Shown: positions 61,322 to 64,000 of the stretch, piece by piece
Numbering within the stretch: position 1 is the stretch's first letter
Layout of the letters: every line of letters begins with the position of its first letter
DNA from: Enterobacter asburiae
Lineage (GTDB): Bacteria > Pseudomonadota > Gammaproteobacteria > Enterobacterales > Enterobacteriaceae
Reading direction: 5' to 3'
Length of the DNA: 64,000 bases
Assembly (NCBI RefSeq): GCF_024599655.1
Contig: NZ_CP102247.1
Coordinates: 2,542,001-2,606,000 of the forward strand
The notes under the pieces: generated by a model
Told to the model about the DNA's origin: nothing
What the model saw: only the letters and a program-made list of their open reading frames with translations
The model's database searches: none
Made by a program: the position numbers and the translations under genes

Positions 61322-61921
61322 ATGTCTGCTACAAATGCTATTAATAACGCACTGATCGTGACGGCTCACCCTGTCAACAATTCGTTATCCCATTCGCTGG
61401 CTGACCGCATTGCCGGGAAATTGCGCGAGCAAGGTACGCAGGTTGAGATTGCCGATCTGCATGCTGAAGGGTTTAATCCGGCGATGACCCGCGCCGATCT
61501 TGATTTGTATCACGGCGATCCGAGCGCCCTTCCCAACGATATTTTGCGCGAGCAGCAGCGCGTCGAGCGAGCGGATATGCTGGTGTTTGTCTTCCCGGTG
61601 TACTGGTGGTCGGTCCCCGCGCTGTTGAAGGGCTGGTTCGATCGCGTATTAACCCTGAACTGGGCGTATAAGGTGGCCGAGGACGGCCGGATTGTGGGCA
61701 GCTTACGTGATGTTCCCGTCCGCCTGATTGCCACCGGCGGCAGCGATCTCAGCGGATTCGACAAACACGGCTATTCGACGGCGATTCAGACGCAGATTAT
61801 CGAAGGTGTATTTGGTTTCTGCGGGTTGAAGAACGTTAAGCTCGATATCCTTTACCAGGCAGACACGGCGACACCTGAGCAGGTTGAGGTGTTCCTGCAG
61901 GAGCTCGAGAGCCTTAGCTAA
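61322..61921 (+). CDS. NAD(P)H-dependent flavodoxin-like quinone oxidoreductase
   Basis: 199 aa of the Flavodoxin_2 family (MdaB/KefF-like), two-electron reduction of quinones with bound flavin. Motifs are ALIVTAHPVNNSLSHSLADRI (phosphate-binding loop), MLVFVFPVYWWSVPALLKGWFDRVL and ATGGSDLSGFDKHGY. Cytosolic. Likely protects against quinone or electrophile stress, in line with the regulator placed before it. Start ATG 61322 sits behind a GAGGT site. Confidence 0.88.
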   Translation: MSATNAINNALIVTAHPVNNSLSHSLADRIAGKLREQGTQVEIADLHAEGFNPAMTRADLDLYHGDPSALPNDILREQQRVERADMLVFVFPVYWWSVPALLKGWFDRVLTLNWAYKVAEDGRIVGSLRDVPVRLIATGGSDLSGFDKHGYSTAIQTQIIEGVFGFCGLKNVKLDILYQADTATPEQVEVFLQELESLS

Positions 61922-61950
61922 TCCCGGAAATCCAGCCAGCAAAGGCGTAT

Positions 61951-61968
61951 CTCCTTCACCAGAAGGAG
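61951..61968 (+). terminator. Hairpin behind the reductase gene
   Basis: CTCCTTC, loop acca, GAAGGAG: seven perfect pairs, 29 bases after the stop. No T-tract, so its role as terminator is uncertain. Confidence 0.4.
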
Positions 61969-62035
61969 GTACGTGTTCTCGATGTTACTCACCGTCAGGT
62001 GATCCTGCTGGCAAACCCAACTCTCTTGCTAGTGA

Positions 62036-62338
62036 TTATTCAGAAAATAACGAGAAAAGGCCAACCGTCATCACTACACTCATAATCACCTGAATCAAAA
62101 TAATAAAAAAAGCGATCCCACCCAATACTGTGATTTTTCGGCGCAGAATGAAAGTAATGCCGGAAAGTACAACACTGAACAGAACAGCTTTAAGTATATA
62201 GGAAAGCGGCACCATTGCCGGGTGACCGGTTTGCACTCCAGCAAGCCCAATGAGACCCAGTAGAAAATTACCGCAGATTCCCCATCCCCAGAAAGTCGTC
62301 GATAAGCTCATCTGCCCCGCGACTAATCTTTTCAACAT
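62036..62338 (-). CDS. Small hypothetical membrane protein
   Basis: 100 aa from ATG 62338, which has AAAGGATG at good spacing; a longer in-frame start adds 13 residues without support. Three hydrophobic segments: TTFWGWGICGNFLLGLIGLAG, LSYILKAVLFSVVLSGITFIL and GGIAFFIILIQVIMSVVMTVGLF. No known family recognised. Single gene; transport or stress role cannot be assigned. Confidence 0.7.
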   Translation of the reverse strand: MLKRLVAGQMSLSTTFWGWGICGNFLLGLIGLAGVQTGHPAMVPLSYILKAVLFSVVLSGITFILRRKITVLGGIAFFIILIQVIMSVVMTVGLFSLFSE

Positions 62339-62383
62339 ACACACATCCTTTTTGTGATTACTTGTATCAAAACTCACCGGTTT

Positions 62384-62860
62384 TTACAGGGTAAAACCAC
62401 CGTCACCCACCTGCGCCTGGGCGTACCATTTCATCAGCTCCGCGCTGCCGGGCGCGTTCTCAGCCGGTGACCATGGGGCGGTATCGTGCTCCGGAACAGG
62501 CTGGTAGCCGCCGTGTTTTACCTCAAAAATGACGCCGCCTTTATCCAGCGACAGCACGGCATGCCAGGTACCGGCATCCATCTCCAGCACTTTGCAGTCT
62601 TCACCTAACACCACGCGCTGGGTCACGTTACCGCTGTCATCGAAATTCAGCACCAGAAAGCGACCGCTCAGAGCGGTTAGCAGTTCAAACGTGTGCGGGT
62701 GGCGATGGGGGCGAACATAGGTGCCAGGTTCCATCGCGATGGCCAGGCGCTGCACCGGGTCGCTCAGCTCGGGATGTAAATTGCGATGCGCGCGTAAGCG
62801 AGGAGAATTGGCAGCCTGCTCGCTTTGTTGCTGCAGGTCACTGAACGTAATTTGTTTCAT
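62384..62860 (-). CDS. WbuC-family cupin metalloprotein
   Basis: 158 aa. ATG 62860 (AAAGGTG just upstream) gives MKQITFSDLQQQSEQAANSP, the usual WbuC start; a longer frame adds 16 unlikely residues. The cupin metal site is YVRPHRHPHTFELLTALSG (two His plus Glu) with a second motif GTWHAVLSL. WbuC-type proteins are linked to O-antigen gene sets in E. coli but also occur alone as here. Reaction unknown. Confidence 0.85.
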   Translation of the reverse strand: MKQITFSDLQQQSEQAANSPRLRAHRNLHPELSDPVQRLAIAMEPGTYVRPHRHPHTFELLTALSGRFLVLNFDDSGNVTQRVVLGEDCKVLEMDAGTWHAVLSLDKGGVIFEVKHGGYQPVPEHDTAPWSPAENAPGSAELMKWYAQAQVGDGGFTL

Positions 62861-63001
62861 ATACACCTTTGTTAATGGGGTCAGCGGGCGGCCACCCTTT
62901 AGCCGCAAGACGTTATACCATTCGGAACGGTCGATGAGCGATGGCGTTTGTGAAACAAATCGCTGCCGGGTAAGCGGTCATATCCCCCGGCAGGAGGCTC
63001 A

Positions 63002-63760
63002 TCAATAAAACTGACATGAAAATCGCCATTCCCCTTCTGATGACCGGTGAAAATAACCGATACCATTATCCGCCCACATCCAATTCACTTTTTCTTCCGA
63101 CCCAACCTGAAAAACAAAATCGTCGATTCCCACACCGTGTTGTATCTCTGCCGGAAATCCCCCGACCTTGGTTCCCCTGTAGCGGTTAAAGTCCTCAAAA
63201 AAACTATCGCTGGCCTGCTCATCATCATTTACGCAAGAGAGATCAATAATGTCCCAGGCATCTTCCCATCCAGGAGCATCGTCATTGACACTGAGCCATT
63301 GAACAGGAAACGCGCGATACGGCGTGTCCAATTCAGGCAAAAACTGTAGCCCTTCAAGGGTGGCATACTCGCGGATTAACCATCCTTCACCGTGAGGTTC
63401 GTCAAAGGGATGTTGTTCCAAATTGTGGAACAACACCAGAAGGGCTATCCCCTTCAACTGGTCGGGAATAACAGGAAGCTCGTCGATCCGAATCTGAAGA
63501 AGCGGAAACATTGGCTTGTCCTTCCAGGTGGGTAATCCTTCGTCTGCACGAGAAACGCCCTTTAGAAACCAGGATGTTATGGGATCTTCAGGCGGCCGGA
63601 ACCCGCCGACCTGCGCGACCGATGCGGGTCTTAGTTTGGTCCGGAGTTCTTCTAAAACTGACGCACTCTCTAATTTCATGTTTGCTCGCTTTGCAGACTC
63701 TGTCTGCGTAGATGTTTTAGCGTTCATTGTAAGGTAATCATCAGGCTCTAAGAAACGCAT
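63002..63760 (-). CDS. DUF1963 (YwqG-like) protein
   Basis: Up to 252 aa; the start could also be ATG 63727 or the ATG near 63679, since none has a strong binding site. DUF1963 features are GGFRPPEDPITSWFLKGVSR, LPTWKDKPMFPLLQIRIDELP, ALLVLFHNLEQHPFDEPHGEGWLI and the C-terminal GGFPAEIQHG, with DDFVFQVGSEEKVNWMWADNGIGYF. Such proteins read as cytosolic beta-rich proteins of unknown function, sometimes near toxin-immunity genes. Confidence 0.78.
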   Translation of the reverse strand: MRFLEPDDYLTMNAKTSTQTESAKRANMKLESASVLEELRTKLRPASVAQVGGFRPPEDPITSWFLKGVSRADEGLPTWKDKPMFPLLQIRIDELPVIPDQLKGIALLVLFHNLEQHPFDEPHGEGWLIREYATLEGLQFLPELDTPYRAFPVQWLSVNDDAPGWEDAWDIIDLSCVNDDEQASDSFFEDFNRYRGTKVGGFPAEIQHGVGIDDFVFQVGSEEKVNWMWADNGIGYFHRSSEGEWRFSCQFY

Positions 63761-63927
63761 AAGATATTAAGCCCTATGTTGAGTAAAACTCACATTGATT
63801 CCCACTATTTATCGTTTTTCAAACGTAATCGCGATGAAATACCATCCATTCACCCCTGGTATACTGCTGTCGACAATAGATAGCGAAGTTAAAACAATAA
63901 AAAATAATGTACGTATATGGAGCACCT

Positions 63928-64000
63928 ATGACACTCGATGTTTTATTCCATTTAATGAAAACCTTATCGCCAGCGAAAAACACCGCTGAGGAAAATATAC
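63928..64000 (+). CDS. Start of a hypothetical gene cut by the right edge
   Basis: ATG 63928 with GGAG five bases upstream opens MTLDVLFHLMKTLSPAKNTA, and the frame stays open to the window end (24 codons). Divergent from the DUF1963 gene. Too short for a family call. Confidence 0.45.
   Translation, partial: MTLDVLFHLMKTLSPAKNTAEENI

Noticed and set aside
63795..63989. Plus-strand frame of 64 residues at the right end
   Set aside because: Overlaps the better supported start at 63928 in another frame, and has no clear binding site or resemblance.
18820..64000. Search by eye for tRNA genes, rRNA and transposases
   Set aside because: No cloverleaf, rRNA signature or transposase motif was recognised; a tRNAscan and ISfinder run would be decisive.

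Overview
The window looks like an enterobacterial chromosome of moderately high GC, most likely Enterobacter (E. cloacae complex) or a close relative. The order cybB, gapC, ydcF, hrpA, azoR follows the E. coli 31-32 min region without aldA, and the genes keep enterobacterial features such as REP palindromes. No rRNA, tRNA, CRISPR array, insertion sequence or phage gene was recognised.

Layout. (1) Positions 1-17501, minus strand: most of one giant gene for a BapA/Bap-like type I secreted adhesin, cut by the left edge. It has a BapA-type N-terminal prefix, about 43 Ig-like modules of roughly 100 residues, five modules of a second Ig type, six FG-GAP-like calcium-binding repeats and a C-terminal secretion region. 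Thirty of the modules form a six-module super-repeat with an exact 1797-bp period. A TolC-like outer-membrane protein lies just upstream in the same direction, and before it is an AT-rich, gene-free stretch. (2) 19.7-24.2 kb: DeoR regulator with a Gfo/Idh/MocA oxidoreductase, cybB, an intact gapC, and ydcF. (3) 24.4-29.3 kb: a complete MFS-type tripartite efflux operon and an O-methyltransferase, inserted between ydcF and hrpA. (4) 29.4-35.4 kb: hrpA, azoR, an RluA-family pseudouridine synthase, yaiL. (5) 35.6-36.95 kb: a small, lower-GC type VI secretion cargo island: an L,D-transpeptidase-like (Tlde1/DUF2778) effector, a small membrane protein that is probably its immunity protein, and an orphan Hcp, closed by a terminator. 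(6) 37.1-41.06 kb: mesX-mesD (folate-independent methionine synthase and its oxygenase partner), a LysR regulator and two YdcZ-family membrane proteins. (7) 41.06-46.94 kb, minus: an eight-gene, overlap-coupled lipid-modification operon (NTF2-like, SDR, FAD oxidoreductase, DUF1365, cyclopropane synthase-like, DUF2878, chalcone-isomerase-like, DUF3833) with a 34-bp dyad in front. (8) 47.2-55.4 kb: an unrecognised two-gene unit, a GNAT, a decayed phosphatase gene, an SDR, AraC, TetR and LysR regulators, SnoaL-like proteins, an old-yellow-enzyme reductase and an orphan PTS IIB-like protein. (9) 55.7-61.9 kb: TetR, RND adaptor and RND pump with two matching operator candidates, a further TetR and a flavodoxin-like quinone reductase. 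(10) 62.0-64.0 kb: a small membrane protein, a WbuC-type cupin, a DUF1963 protein and the start of a gene cut by the right edge.

Together the region combines conserved core genes with accessory blocks for adhesion, interbacterial competition, drug or electrophile export and detoxification, membrane lipid modification and methionine supply. The best candidates for less described biology are the super-repeat adhesin, the eight-gene lipid operon with its dyad, and the Tlde1/immunity/Hcp island.
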